54,553 bases of DNA from Sinorhizobium sp. A49 (GTDB lineage Bacteria; Pseudomonadota; Alphaproteobacteria; Rhizobiales; Rhizobiaceae). Below the pieces are notes generated by a model. The model did not search any database. It was not told the origin of the DNA and was given only the letters and a program-made list of their open reading frames with translations. Of the stretch, positions 26,592 to 35,436 are shown one piece after another; the stretch's first letter is position 1, and the number at the start of each line of letters is the position of its first letter. The position numbers and the translations under genes were made by a program. The DNA lies in assembly GCF_002002725.1 (NCBI RefSeq), contig NZ_MUNW01000092.1, positions 1 through 54,553 of the forward strand. The letters are read 5' to 3'.

Positions 26592-27008
26592 ATGACGAAG
26601 ATTGAGAAGGTTCTCTACACCGGAAAGACACATACGACTGGCGGGCGTGATGGTGCGTCGCATAGTGACGATGCGCAGCTTGCCGTCAAGCTTTCGCCGC
26701 CGGGCAGCGGAAAGTCGGGCACCAATCCTGAGCAGCTTTTTGCCGCCGGCTGGTCCGCCTGCTTTATCGGTGCCCTGGGCAAGGCTGCGGGCAAACGCAA
26801 GCTGTCACTGCCCGCGAACACGGCAGTAGATGCCGAGGTCGACCTCGGCATTACGGACGGCGCCTATCTGTTGCAGGCCAGGCTGAATGTCAGCCTTCCG
26901 GGGTTGGATGTCGACCTTGCACGGGCGCTGATTGACGAAGCCCACCAGACCTGCCCCTACTCCAAGGCGACACGGGGCAATATCGCCGTCGCGCTGACGC
27001 TCGTTTGA
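26592..27008 (+). CDS. ohr: Organic hydroperoxide resistance protein Ohr
   Basis: A 138-residue OsmC/Ohr-family thiol peroxidase that reduces organic hydroperoxides. Both reactive cysteines are present: Cys57 in AAGWSACFIGAL (peroxidatic) and Cys121 in HQTCPYSKATRGN. The length and N-terminus (KVLYTGKTHTTGGRDG) are those of Ohr rather than OsmC. GAGGAGTAA precedes the ATG. The usual MarR-type regulator OhrR is absent here; the gene lies 165 bases after a two-component kinase gene on the same strand. Confidence 0.93.
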   Translation: MTKIEKVLYTGKTHTTGGRDGASHSDDAQLAVKLSPPGSGKSGTNPEQLFAAGWSACFIGALGKAAGKRKLSLPANTAVDAEVDLGITDGAYLLQARLNVSLPGLDVDLARALIDEAHQTCPYSKATRGNIAVALTLV

Positions 27009-27012
27009 ACCG

Positions 27013-27660
27013 TTACGCAATCTCACGGAGTGTTTTATGAAACGCTTGATCATTGGCATGCTGGCGCTCGCCGTTTTTGCCGCGCCGTGCGTCTATGACG
27101 TGTTCTCGCCGGAACCATCCCCCATGGCCGCCCTGGCCACAGCACTTGGTCTTGTAGGGTAGGTAAGTCCGAAGATCCGAGAGGGGGCGGCTGCGAAACA
27201 GTGGCTCCCTCTTTTCATCAGGACTTGTCGCTTCGTCCTTGAGCAAAGTAGCAGCTTCGATCGCCAACGGATCGGCCTTGAGAAGAAGGTAATCCAGCAT
27301 TGATTTCAGGCTGGGATCGCAAAGGTCGGCCGGTACCAAAACGCCCGTCGTGTTCATTTCATCCTGACCGATCAATCCGGCGTCATCGTGGCCCATACGT
27401 TCGCTGTAGTCGACGGTTGGCTGTCCTTGCTCGTCGGTGGCGACGCCCGGCTTGAGGATCTCGTTGAAGGCCTTGAATTCATCAGAGTTGAGCTTTCCGT
27501 CTCCGTCCTTGTCGAATTTTCCAAACGCGTTGGGAGACGGTGAAAGCCTTTCTGAGGGCCTGTGATGGTGTGCTTCTGGTTGTCAGTCACGATGACGCCT
27601 TCCTCGACAGTATCGCGATCGACACTCACGTCGAGCAACCCGCCCGCAAATGCGACAGCG
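27013..27660 (-). pseudogene. EF-hand calcium-binding protein, frameshifted
   Basis: The minus strand encodes FGKFDKDGDGKLNSDEFKAF (near 27535-27475), a textbook EF-hand loop with Asp ligands and the closing Glu. The same frame continues as ILKPGVATDEQGQPTVDY and SLKSMLDYLLLKADPLAIE. This frame has no start codon: a TGA lies just upstream and the preceding block (LDVSVDRDTVEEGVIVTDNQ) is in another frame, joined near 27560. It appears to be one gene with a frameshift. The C-terminal 40 codons, antisense to the 41-residue ORF, look like read-through. Only one EF-hand is visible. Confidence 0.5.
27037..27162 (+). CDS. Tiny exported-type ORF after ohr
   Basis: A 41-residue frame with a hydrophobic leader (MKRLIIGMLALAVFAAPCVY) preceded by ACGGAG, 28 bases after ohr. 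The remainder is short and ends at a TAG. It may be a genuine small protein or a truncated exported protein. It lies antisense to the end of the EF-hand frame. Confidence 0.35.
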   Translation: MKRLIIGMLALAVFAAPCVYDVFSPEPSPMAALATALGLVG

Positions 27661-27686
27661 GTGCGGGTTGTAAATGAGTTGCCAAT

Positions 27687-28421
27687 TTAAAGTACGAACC
27701 CGCCATCTATCGTGAGGCTCGAACCCGTCATGTACCCTGCCTTTTCGCTCATCAAATAGGAGGCAAGAGCCGCGATTTCGTCGGGCTGACCAACACGCTT
27801 GAGAGGGATGACATTTACCAGTCCAGCCACCATGCTGGCCGTCATGTCCGTTTCCGTTGGTCCGGGCTGAATGTTGTTCACCGTGATGCTCCGCGGCGCG
27901 AGGTCCAGGGCCGCGCCCTTGACCATCGCGGCGACCGCAGCTTTCGTCATCGCATAGACGCTCCCGCCGGAAGAACCTGTCCGCACCGCGGTGTTGCTGC
28001 CGATCGTTGCGATTCGGCCACCATCCTTCATGTTCAGCGCTGCTGCCTGGATGGCGAGAAATACGCCGCGAACATTAATGGCAAGCGAAACGTCGAGGTC
28101 TTCCAGGGTGACATTTTCGATGTTGGCTAGTTTCAGCACTCCGGCATTGACGATTGCCGCATCCAGTTTGCCAAATCGGTCCACCGTTTCTGTGACCGCG
28201 CGGCGAATTGCATCAGGGTCGGCGCTATCCGCCTGGATCGCAATCGCGCGACCGCCCGAGACTTCAATATCGGTCACGACCTGACGCGCTTTTTCCGATT
28301 GCGAGACATAGGTTAACGCGACCCAGAACCCGTCCTGAGCCAACTGTCTGGCGATGGCAGCGCCGATCCCGCGTGATCCGCCGAAGATGAGCGCTGTTTT
28401 CTTGGGAGATATAGTGGTCAT
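27687..28421 (-). CDS. Short-chain dehydrogenase/reductase
   Basis: A 244-residue classical SDR. The NAD(P)-binding motif GGSRGIG lies near residue 15 and NAGV near 90. The catalytic Ser-Tyr-Lys set is in IGSNTAV and SVYAMTKAAV, and GGFVL closes the protein. The start MTTISPKK has AAGGATAA upstream; the frame is open further but overlaps the upstream gene. It begins ten bases after the stop of the quinone oxidoreductase gene and is the last gene of a five-gene operon. The substrate is unknown, probably an aldehyde or ketone. Confidence 0.9.
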   Translation of the reverse strand: MTTISPKKTALIFGGSRGIGAAIARQLAQDGFWVALTYVSQSEKARQVVTDIEVSGGRAIAIQADSADPDAIRRAVTETVDRFGKLDAAIVNAGVLKLANIENVTLEDLDVSLAINVRGVFLAIQAAALNMKDGGRIATIGSNTAVRTGSSGGSVYAMTKAAVAAMVKGAALDLAPRSITVNNIQPGPTETDMTASMVAGLVNVIPLKRVGQPDEIAALASYLMSEKAGYMTGSSLTIDGGFVL

Positions 28422-28431
28422 CACATTATCC

Positions 28432-29400
28432 TTAGGGTACGAGCAGCAACTTGCCGGTCGTGCGTCGGCTTGCCATGTCCGCGTGCGCCGAAGCGGCTTC
28501 TTCAAGAGGATAGCTTCCTCCGATGTTGACCTTCAGGGCGCCATCCCGAATCCAGTCGAAAAGCTGGGTGGCGCGGGCGCGAAGGCGTTCCGGTGCGTGA
28601 ATATGGTCGGAGACGACCGCGTAACCGATCTTGATGCTTTTCGGCAGGCTCATGATGTCGATGTGGCCCGGCCCGCCCAGAACGGGGCCATACCAGCAAA
28701 AGGTCCCCGAACGGCGCAGGCAATCGAGAGAACCCTGAAAGGTCGTGGGGCCAGAACCGTCGTAGACAACGTCGACACCCCTGTTGTTCGTCAAGTGCAG
28801 GACCTGCTGCGCGAAGTCCCCCTTGCGATCGACGATGACATGTTCGGCGCCTGTTCTTTTGGCGATGGCGACTTTGTCTTCGGAAGAAACACGCCCGATG
28901 ACACGGCCGCCGCGCAGCCGGATGATCTGGGTCAGGAGCAGGCCGACACCTCCGGCGGCGGCGTGAACCAGTGCAATGTCGCCCGGCTGAACCGGATAGA
29001 AATCGGTGGCGAAATGGCTCGCCGTCAATCCCTGCATCATGGTAGAGGCCGCCGTCCGGTCATCGATGAAATCAGGCAGAAGAACCAGGGAGCTGACGGG
29101 TATCGAGATCCGCTCTGCGTAGCTTCCTGGAGCGTAGACCCAGGCAACGCGGTCGCCCGCGGAGAAATCCGTTACGCCTTCACCGACGGCGAGGACGCGC
29201 CCTGCACCTTCGACGCCAAGTATTTTGGGATTTGCGATGTCGGTCCAGGCCATGCCTTGCCGAACGCCAATGTCCATGAAGTTTACGCCCGCCGTGGCAA
29301 TCTCGACGAGAACATGCCCCGGTGTTGCCAACGGCTCCGGATGTTCGACAATTTGCATGACATCGGTGTCACCAATGCCGTTCATGACGACTGCTTTCAT
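28432..29400 (-). CDS. Quinone oxidoreductase-like MDR dehydrogenase
   Basis: A 322-residue medium-chain reductase. The GroES-like N-terminus (GVNFMDIGVRQGM, LGVEGAGRVLAVGEGVTDF) and a Rossmann fold with HAAAGGVGLLLTQI are typical of zinc-free NADPH:quinone oxidoreductases. No structural or catalytic zinc cysteines are present. Such enzymes reduce quinones or reactive enones. It starts 46 bases after the TetR stop codon and runs into the SDR gene, so it belongs to the same transcript. Confidence 0.9.
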   Translation of the reverse strand: MKAVVMNGIGDTDVMQIVEHPEPLATPGHVLVEIATAGVNFMDIGVRQGMAWTDIANPKILGVEGAGRVLAVGEGVTDFSAGDRVAWVYAPGSYAERISIPVSSLVLLPDFIDDRTAASTMMQGLTASHFATDFYPVQPGDIALVHAAAGGVGLLLTQIIRLRGGRVIGRVSSEDKVAIAKRTGAEHVIVDRKGDFAQQVLHLTNNRGVDVVYDGSGPTTFQGSLDCLRRSGTFCWYGPVLGGPGHIDIMSLPKSIKIGYAVVSDHIHAPERLRARATQLFDWIRDGALKVNIGGSYPLEEAASAHADMASRRTTGKLLLVP

Positions 29401-29446
29401 CTCCAGTCCTTTCTTGACTTATCGTTCCAGAATTGAACAAATTTTT

Positions 29447-30019
29447 TTACCTTGGCATGAGTGCGCGGAGCGCCAGCCGCGCGAGGGACTGCAGCGCTTC
29501 CTGCCCGGCCCCCCCGCGCGCAGCAATCCGAATGCCGGCGATGCTGGCGATGAGAAAGTCAATCACCGCATCTGCCGACGCCGATCGGTCCATATCCCCG
29601 GCGTCCTGAGCCTGCCTGATGGACACCCTTGCTGCGTGTCTCAACCGATGATCGGCCGCAAGATGCACTTCTGTCAGGTCCGGGCGGCTCTGGCCAAACT
29701 CGCAGATCGAGTTGACGCCGAGGCATGCCCGATCCGCTTCCGCCACCACCCGATCCATCATTGCGGAAATACCATCAATCGCGCGCCCATTGCTGCGCAG
29801 TTCGCGAATGTGCGCTTCGGTCTCCGCGGATGCATAGCGTTCTACTGCGAGGCGATAGAGGGACCACTTGTCGCCGAACGTGTCGTATAGGCTCTGCCGG
29901 CCGATCTTCATGGCCTTAACCAGCATCTCTGTCGACGTCCCATCGAAGCCGTGCTCCCGGAATACACCCACCGCCGATTCCAGCGCCTTGTCGCTGTCAA
30001 ATTCCTTGATCCTTGCCAT
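29447..30019 (-). CDS. TetR-family repressor inside the operon
   Basis: A 190-residue regulator. The N-terminal helix-turn-helix runs GVFREHGFDGTSTEMLVKAM to GRQSLYDTFGDKWSLYRLA. The C-terminal ligand domain has no close motif that I recognise. It starts MARIKEFDSD at 30019 (ATG 30025 is equally possible; neither has a strong ribosome-binding site). Its place between two dehydrogenase genes suggests it represses part of this operon in response to a substrate. No clear palindrome was found in the short gaps around it. Confidence 0.88.
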   Translation of the reverse strand: MARIKEFDSDKALESAVGVFREHGFDGTSTEMLVKAMKIGRQSLYDTFGDKWSLYRLAVERYASAETEAHIRELRSNGRAIDGISAMMDRVVAEADRACLGVNSICEFGQSRPDLTEVHLAADHRLRHAARVSIRQAQDAGDMDRSASADAVIDFLIASIAGIRIAARGGAGQEALQSLARLALRALMPR

Positions 30020-30064
30020 AGGCATGCAGATAGGGATTTTGGAATGAACAGTCAAGAATAATCT

Positions 30065-30802
30065 TCACCAAGGCAGTAGGCCGTCTTCGTTGAAATAGCC
30101 TCCGCTGGGGCCGTTGTCGGGAAGCGTAGCCAAGTCTACGACAATTTTCGCACCCTGTTTCACCGTGCGCGTGCCGGCATGGCCATTGAGATCGGTTGCG
30201 ATATGGCCTGGCGTTGCTGCATTGATCTTTATGTGTGCGTGTGACGGATGACGGCGGAAGGCGTTGGCGTATTGCAGACTCATCATCGTCACCGCTGCTT
30301 TGGAGGAGGCATAGGCGACGATGGTGCCGGACTGACCGAAGGGCGTTGCCGGATCGCTGGTGAGCGTCATGGAGGCGCTGGTGCTGGTGACATTGACGAT
30401 CCTGGGATGCGCCGATCTTTGGAGCAGCGGCAGGAATGCGCGGATGGTGCGCACTGTGCCAAAGACGTTGACGTCGTAAGTTGCAAGCAAATTCTCCGCG
30501 TCCGTTTCTAGCGCGGGCACCCGATGCAGGACGCCCGCGTTGTTGATGAGAATGTCGAGCAATCCTTCATGGCCTTCAATATGCCTCGCTGCTGCAGCAA
30601 CGCTCGCTGCATCGGTGACGTCGAGCGCAATCGCCGTCACATCCGCACCGTCTTTCGCCAGGTCGTCCGCTGCGGCCTTTCCGCGCTCGACATTCCGACT
30701 GCCAAGATAGACCCGCATTCCGAGCCCGCTGAGTTGGCGGGCCACCTCTTTGCCAAGTCCCTTGTTGGCGCCAGTAACCAATGTAACGGGCTGCTTCGTC
30801 AT
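30065..30802 (-). CDS. Short-chain dehydrogenase/reductase
   Basis: A 245-residue SDR with GANKGLGKEVA near the N-terminus (NADP-type), NNAGVLHR, and the catalytic Tyr-Lys in IVAYASSKAAVTMM. The C-terminus GPSGGYFNEDGLLPW resembles carbonyl-reductase-like SDRs of bacteria. GAGGAGAGAA precedes the ATG. It begins 11 bases after the aldehyde dehydrogenase stop codon. Confidence 0.9.
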   Translation of the reverse strand: MTKQPVTLVTGANKGLGKEVARQLSGLGMRVYLGSRNVERGKAAADDLAKDGADVTAIALDVTDAASVAAAARHIEGHEGLLDILINNAGVLHRVPALETDAENLLATYDVNVFGTVRTIRAFLPLLQRSAHPRIVNVTSTSASMTLTSDPATPFGQSGTIVAYASSKAAVTMMSLQYANAFRRHPSHAHIKINAATPGHIATDLNGHAGTRTVKQGAKIVVDLATLPDNGPSGGYFNEDGLLPW

Positions 30803-30813
30803 GAATTCTCTCC

Positions 30814-32229
30814 TCAGCCAAGGACCGCGCGGGGTTCCAGAAAAGCCTCTAGCCCGAAGACGCCGAATTCGCGTCCGAAACCGGATTGCTTCAAGCCGCC
30901 AAACGGTGCCAGCGGTTCATGCGGCGCGCCGTTGAGAATGACGCGTCCAGCCTCGATCCGGTCGGCCACACGTCGCGCCCGAGTGATGTCGGATGAGAAG
31001 ACCTGGGCCTGCAGGCCGTAATCGGTGTCGTTTGCGATCGTGATCGCATCCTCCTCATCGCGATACGGAATGAGTGACAGGACCGGTCCGAAGATTTCTT
31101 CGCGGGCGATGCGCATGTCGTTGTTCACCCGGGTAAAGATGGTCGGCTGTACGAACCAGCCGCGCGACAGCCCTTCAGGCCGTCCCTCGCCACCGGCAAG
31201 CAGCGTGGCGCCTTCCTCCCGTCCAAGCCTGATATAGGACTGCACGCGGTCCCATTGTTTCTGGCTGACCATAGGGCCGATGCGGACGCTTTTGTCTTTG
31301 GGTTCGCCTGCCTTGAAGTCCTTCACCGCCTCCCGGAGACGGGCTTCGATTTCCTCGAACCTGCTCTCGGGCGCAAGGATGCGGGTTCCGGCTATGCAGG
31401 CCTGCCCGCTGTTGAGGAAGCCGGCAGCCAACACTTGGGGGACTGCGACGTCGAGATCTGCATCTTCGAGAATGATGCTGGGGCTCTTGCCGCCAAGTTC
31501 CATCGTTACGCGCTTCATGGTTTCCGCGGCCGTGCGGACAATCCTTCGGCCTGTGGCCGTGGATCCGGTGAAGGTGATTTTTGACACATCGCGGTGGGCA
31601 GTCAGCGCGGACCCGACGACGGCACCGTCGCCGGTGACGATGTTGAAGACGCCCTCGGGCAGGCTCGCGGCGTGCAGGCATTCGGTTATCACCCGGGTCT
31701 GGACGGCGCTCATCTCCGAAGGTTTAACCACCATGGTGGCGCCGGCGGCAATGGCAGCGGACAGCTTTCCGCAGATAAAGCCATAGTTGCTGTTCCAGGG
31801 GGTAATTGCCACGGTAACACCGGAGGGGCGCATCTGAACGTCGGCACTGCCGATACGGCGTCTGAAATCATAGCTTTCGAGCGTCTTGGCCATTTCCAGA
31901 AAGACGTTGCCTGCTCGCGGCGCTGAGAAATCGATGAAGTTTGACGGTGCGCCATATTCCTCGCGCATGGCGTCGATGAGATCACTTGCACGGGTGGCCA
32001 CGGCGGCATGCAGCCGGTGCAGCATGTCGATCCGCTCTTCCTTGGGGGTGTTGGAAAAGGCCGGAAAGGCGCGTTTGGCGGCCGCGACAGCGCGATCGGC
32101 ATCGTGCGCATCGGCGAGACGCACGGTCCCGATCTGTTCCTCGGTGGCCGGATTGAAGAGCGGCGCCCATTGGTCGCCATGGGGTTCGACGAACGCGCCG
32201 TCAATGTAAATGCGATCGATGATATGCAT
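30814..32229 (-). CDS. NAD(P)-dependent aldehyde dehydrogenase
   Basis: A 471-residue ALDH-superfamily enzyme of normal length that oxidises an aldehyde to the acid. Catalytic Cys278 lies in NSGQACIAGTRI and the general base Glu244 in VTMELGGKSP; the cofactor-binding FTGSTATGRRI is also present. GCAGGAGAAA precedes the start. It is the first gene of the operon and its promoter faces that of a LysR gene 98 bases away. The aldehyde is not known. Confidence 0.92.
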   Translation of the reverse strand: MHIIDRIYIDGAFVEPHGDQWAPLFNPATEEQIGTVRLADAHDADRAVAAAKRAFPAFSNTPKEERIDMLHRLHAAVATRASDLIDAMREEYGAPSNFIDFSAPRAGNVFLEMAKTLESYDFRRRIGSADVQMRPSGVTVAITPWNSNYGFICGKLSAAIAAGATMVVKPSEMSAVQTRVITECLHAASLPEGVFNIVTGDGAVVGSALTAHRDVSKITFTGSTATGRRIVRTAAETMKRVTMELGGKSPSIILEDADLDVAVPQVLAAGFLNSGQACIAGTRILAPESRFEEIEARLREAVKDFKAGEPKDKSVRIGPMVSQKQWDRVQSYIRLGREEGATLLAGGEGRPEGLSRGWFVQPTIFTRVNNDMRIAREEIFGPVLSLIPYRDEEDAITIANDTDYGLQAQVFSSDITRARRVADRIEAGRVILNGAPHEPLAPFGGLKQSGFGREFGVFGLEAFLEPRAVLG

Positions 32230-32327
32230 GTCGTTTCTCCTGCAATGACTTCACGGGAAAAATGGCATGCGTTATGTGTTGCGGGTAGTAGGACAAAATT
32301 GGACGAACTGATGAACTGGATCGCGCA

Positions 32328-33227
32328 ATGAGGGCAAGCCTCATCGAGCTGGAGGCGGTTGCCGCGGTGGCTCGCCACGGCGGATTCCGGGCTGCTGCGC
32401 GAGAGCTTGGCATGTCCTCGTCGGCCTTGAGCCATGCGGTCGCCGCGCTGGAGGAGCGCCTTGCCGTCAGGCTCTTCAACCGCACCACGCGTAGCGTGGC
32501 GCTTTCCGCGGCAGGAGAGCAATTCCTGTCTGAAATCGCGCAGGCCCTGCAGACGCTGGAAAAAGCCATCGAGAATGTCGCAGAACATTCCGAACGGCCC
32601 TCGGGAAGACTGCGGCTGAACATGGCGCCGGGCGCGGCGCGCATACTGCTCCAACCGCTTCTCCTGGAATATGCCCGCCGATATCCGGAAGTGGAGCTGG
32701 AAGTCGCCACCGAGAATGCGCTGGTCGATGTGATAGGCAAGGGGTTCGATGCCGGCATTCGTCTCACCGAGGCCATTTCCCCCGACATGGTCGCGGTGCC
32801 CATCATATCGAAAATGCGCTCCTTCGTCGTCGGATCGACGCACTATTTCGAAGGTCGTGACAAGCCTGTCGTGCCCAGTGACCTGTCCCGGCATCGCTGT
32901 ATTCAAATGCGTATGACGGGCGGAAGGCTCTATCGCTGGGAGTTTGAAAGGCGCGGAGAAACCTACCTGATCGATGTCTCGGGTCACCTGACGTTCGATG
33001 CGTCGGACCTGATACTTGAGGCAGCCCTTGCCGGCTTCGGCCTCGCTTACCTGGGTGAACATTCACTCGCGCCCTATCTCGGTTCGGGCGACCTCATTCC
33101 GGTTCTTGAAGAGTGGTCGCCGTCCTATCCGGGGCTCAGCCTCTATTTCTCACAGCGACGGCATATGCCGTCCAAGTTGCGGGCATTCATTGACCTGATA
33201 CGTGAGGGTGCGGTTCGCGATAACTGA
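32328..33227 (+). CDS. LysR-family regulator, divergent from the ALDH operon
   Basis: A 299-residue LysR regulator: helix-turn-helix at residues 3-62 (LIELEAVAAVARHGGFRAAA, SSSALSHAVAALEERLAVRL) and a periplasmic-binding-like effector domain from about 92. It is complete, of standard length and intact. The 98-base gap to the aldehyde dehydrogenase gene is the expected binding site of a LysR activator of that operon; no single T-N11-A box stands out. Confidence 0.92.
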   Translation: MRASLIELEAVAAVARHGGFRAAARELGMSSSALSHAVAALEERLAVRLFNRTTRSVALSAAGEQFLSEIAQALQTLEKAIENVAEHSERPSGRLRLNMAPGAARILLQPLLLEYARRYPEVELEVATENALVDVIGKGFDAGIRLTEAISPDMVAVPIISKMRSFVVGSTHYFEGRDKPVVPSDLSRHRCIQMRMTGGRLYRWEFERRGETYLIDVSGHLTFDASDLILEAALAGFGLAYLGEHSLAPYLGSGDLIPVLEEWSPSYPGLSLYFSQRRHMPSKLRAFIDLIREGAVRDN

Positions 33228-33392
33228 CACCTTAGAATATCCCGCATTGTCGCGGATAGGGGCATCGGTTCATATCGGTCAAGGCGAGGGAATTTGTCGG
33301 TTGTCATGTGCGAAGGTTGGACTGAATAATAGGCAAGAGAAATGGTGCCGTCTATATTAGCGCCAGGTATTGCCTTTAACTAAGGAGCTGCC

Positions 33393-33533
33393 ATGACATC
33401 CCCAACGCCCTTCAAGCTCGATGATGAGTTGAAAGGTCGCGTTCAAAATTTGGCCGAAGGCCGCCGGGTCGTTGCTGAACATGGCCTTCTCGCGTCGAGT
33501 GTTGTGCTGAAGTTAAATAGCATTGCGCGTTAA
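33393..33533 (+). pseudogene. Truncated ribbon-helix-helix (CopG/RelB-type) protein
   Basis: TAAGGAG precedes MTSPTPFKLDDELKGRVQNL, followed by AEGRR. This matches the start of RHH antitoxins, which continue with a second helix and a toxin-binding tail. Here the match ends after AEGRR and unrelated codons run into the repeats at 33514. No toxin gene follows. The protein would lack the second half of its DNA-binding fold. Confidence 0.65.
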
Positions 33534-33580
33534 TAAACTAAACAGCATTGTCGTTAATTAATGCTCTCGCTTAATTAACG
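33514..33580. repeat. AT-rich direct repeats and inverted repeat
   Basis: TAAATAGCATTG followed by CGCGTTAAT (33514-33534) is repeated as TAAACAGCATTG followed by TCGTTAAT (33539-33558). Next, CGTTAATTAA (33552-33561) and its exact complement (33571-33580) flank a 9-base spacer. The composition stands out from the GC-rich surroundings. It could be a protein-binding site, for example centromere-like or the end of a lost element. Confidence 0.6.
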
Positions 33581-33686
33581 GTCGGGCAAACGGAATCTGG
33601 TTCGATGGCCATCAAGGCGAAAGAGAGTTGAAGTCTTCTTCTTTCATTGCCAACTCGGAGCGGTCGAGAAGTCGCGGGCCTTGCGA

Positions 33687-34066
33687 TCAGGTTGCCTTTC
33701 GCAGTTCCGTGATCTTCTGAAACTCAGCCAGGATGTCTGGAAATTTTTGGGCGAGATACCGCAGAATTCGGGCGTTGCTGAGCAGTCGCGTGAGGTATCC
33801 GGTGGTCAAAACGAGATCGAGATGATCGGCACCATAGTCGTGCTCGATCGTCTTAAACTCACGGTCAAGGCTGGTTGCTTCATTTTCCATCAGCGCGATC
33901 TGATCGCCGCTCAGGCCGCGGATTGGCTTCTTCGGCCGAACGAGCATCGATTCTGGCGTGGCCGCGACCAGCGAACGCGCATAGGTAATTGAGTACTCGT
34001 TCATCGCGGTCATCAACTGCGCCGATTCAATCTGGCGCATGGGCTTCATTTTCTTGAGCCGCTCAA
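33687..34066 (-). pseudogene. RepB/ParB-type plasmid partition protein, C-terminal remnant
   Basis: The minus-strand frame from about 34066 reads KKMKPMRQIESAQLMTAMNE, then LVAATPESMLVRPKKP, SGDQIALMENEATSLDREF and LTRLLSNARILRYLAQKFPD, with the stop at 33687. This matches the C-terminal domain of RepB-type partition proteins (PF07506) of rhizobial plasmids. The ParB nuclease and helix-turn-helix parts are gone; the sequence changes to IS66 coding near 34055-34070. Confidence 0.7.
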
Positions 34067-35043
34067 CCGGCAGGCCGAGGTCATGGCGCGACACGGGGTG
34101 CCGATAGACCGCACCGTCCTGGCAGATTGGATGGGCAGGACGGGTGCTGCGATCGCGCCAGTGGTAGACCACATGGCCAAACGGCTGCTGTGGGAAAGCA
34201 CGCGGCTCTATGTCGACGAGACAACGGCTCCGGTGCTTGATCCGGGACGAGGCAAGACGAAGACCGGTTATCTGTGGGCCGTGCTGCGCGACGATCACGG
34301 CTGGAATGGCTCTGCGACGCCAGGCGTGGTGTTCCATTACCGGCCCGGGCGTAAAGGCGAATATGCCGCCGAAATCCTCGACGGGTTCAACGGGACAATC
34401 CAGGTGGATGCCTACGGTGGTTACTCTCACCTCGCCACGTCGGACCGGGTGGGTGGCGATCCCTTGAAGCTGGCTTTCTGTTGGGCGCACGGGCGCAGAA
34501 AGCTGATCAAGGCCACGCCAAAAAGCGGATCGCCCATCGTCGACGAGGCGCTGGTGCAGATTGCCGCGCTCTACAAGATCGAAGACAGTATCCGGGGTTG
34601 CGATCCCGAGCATCGCCGGGCAGTTCGACAGGACCTGTCCCTCCCGCTGGTGGACGAGTTCTTCACCTGGCTGGCAGCGCCAGCCAAACGCGTCTCACGC
34701 AAGTCTGACCTCGGAAAAGCCCTCGCCTATATGCTGACGCGGCAGGACGGCTTCCGGCTGTTCCTGGACGACGGCCACGTCGATATCGGCTCCAACCTGG
34801 TGGAAAACGCGATCCGCCGACCGGCCATGAACCGCCGCAATGCGCTCTTTGCGGGGCACGATGAAGGGGGGGCGCAATTGGGTTCGATTTGCCAGCCTGA
34901 TCGGCACTTGTAAAATGAACGGCGTTGAGCCCTACGCTTATCTGTGCGACCTCTTCACCCGCCTCGCAAACGGCCACCTCGCCAAGGACATCGAAGCCCT
35001 GATGCCGTGGGCCAATGCCGCCCGCATCAAGGCCTCACAATGA
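34055..35043 (+). pseudogene. IS66-family transposase (TnpC) remnant, frameshifted
   Basis: The frame begins mid-protein (EPLNRQAEVMARHG) and includes the DDE core: LYVDETTAPVLDPG, DAYGGYSHL, CWAHGRRKLI and, near the end, GSNLVENAIRRPAMNRRN. A run of seven G residues at 34866-34872 shifts the frame; the tail (NWVRFASLIGTCKMNGVEPY to AARIKASQ) is one frame over and ends at 35043. Six G residues would restore a continuous protein. The N-terminal half, TnpA/TnpB and the terminal repeats are missing. Confidence 0.85.
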
Positions 35044-35436
35044 GCTCATCAGGTACTCTTCGGTGAGCTCATTTGACCGCCGAGGATCGGCCTCAGATCG
35101 CTGCAATTGAAAAATCAATGGGGCGTGAACGCCGCATACGTTTCTCCCGGATGGTTTGGAAACAATGGTTTGACCTGCCTGCTTGTCGTTCAGCGATGCC
35201 TGCAAGGCTTGCCATAACAATTGGGCTTCGCGCCCGCGGCCGGTAGATCGAGAATGCGAGAGGCAGCCTCTTGAGATCGGCGACGGGATTGACCCGATAC
35301 CCTGAAACGAGAGGCTGGCTCTCATTTCCTCACAGTACCGGCCGGGAGACGTCCAACCTAATCTTTGAGACATCAGCAGCGCCGACGCTCGCAAGCGATC
35401 GCGGTCTGCGCTCACCACAATCAGAAAGGCACGACG
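35044..35436. other. Region after the IS66 remnant
   Basis: TGAGCTCAT occurs twice near 35040-35071. Weak protein-like stretches on the minus strand (NPVADLKRLPLAFSIYRP) could not be assigned to a family. No intact gene was found. Confidence 0.35.

Noticed and set aside
31710-33062. 450-residue open frame antisense to the LysR gene and overlapping the aldehyde dehydrogenase gene
   Set aside because: Composition is arginine/proline-rich shadow sequence with no domain, while both real genes have complete motifs.
35040-35071. TGAGCTCAT repeats as the IS66 terminal repeat
   Set aside because: They are direct rather than inverted relative to a left end, do not resemble the usual IS66 ends, and the left part of the element is missing.
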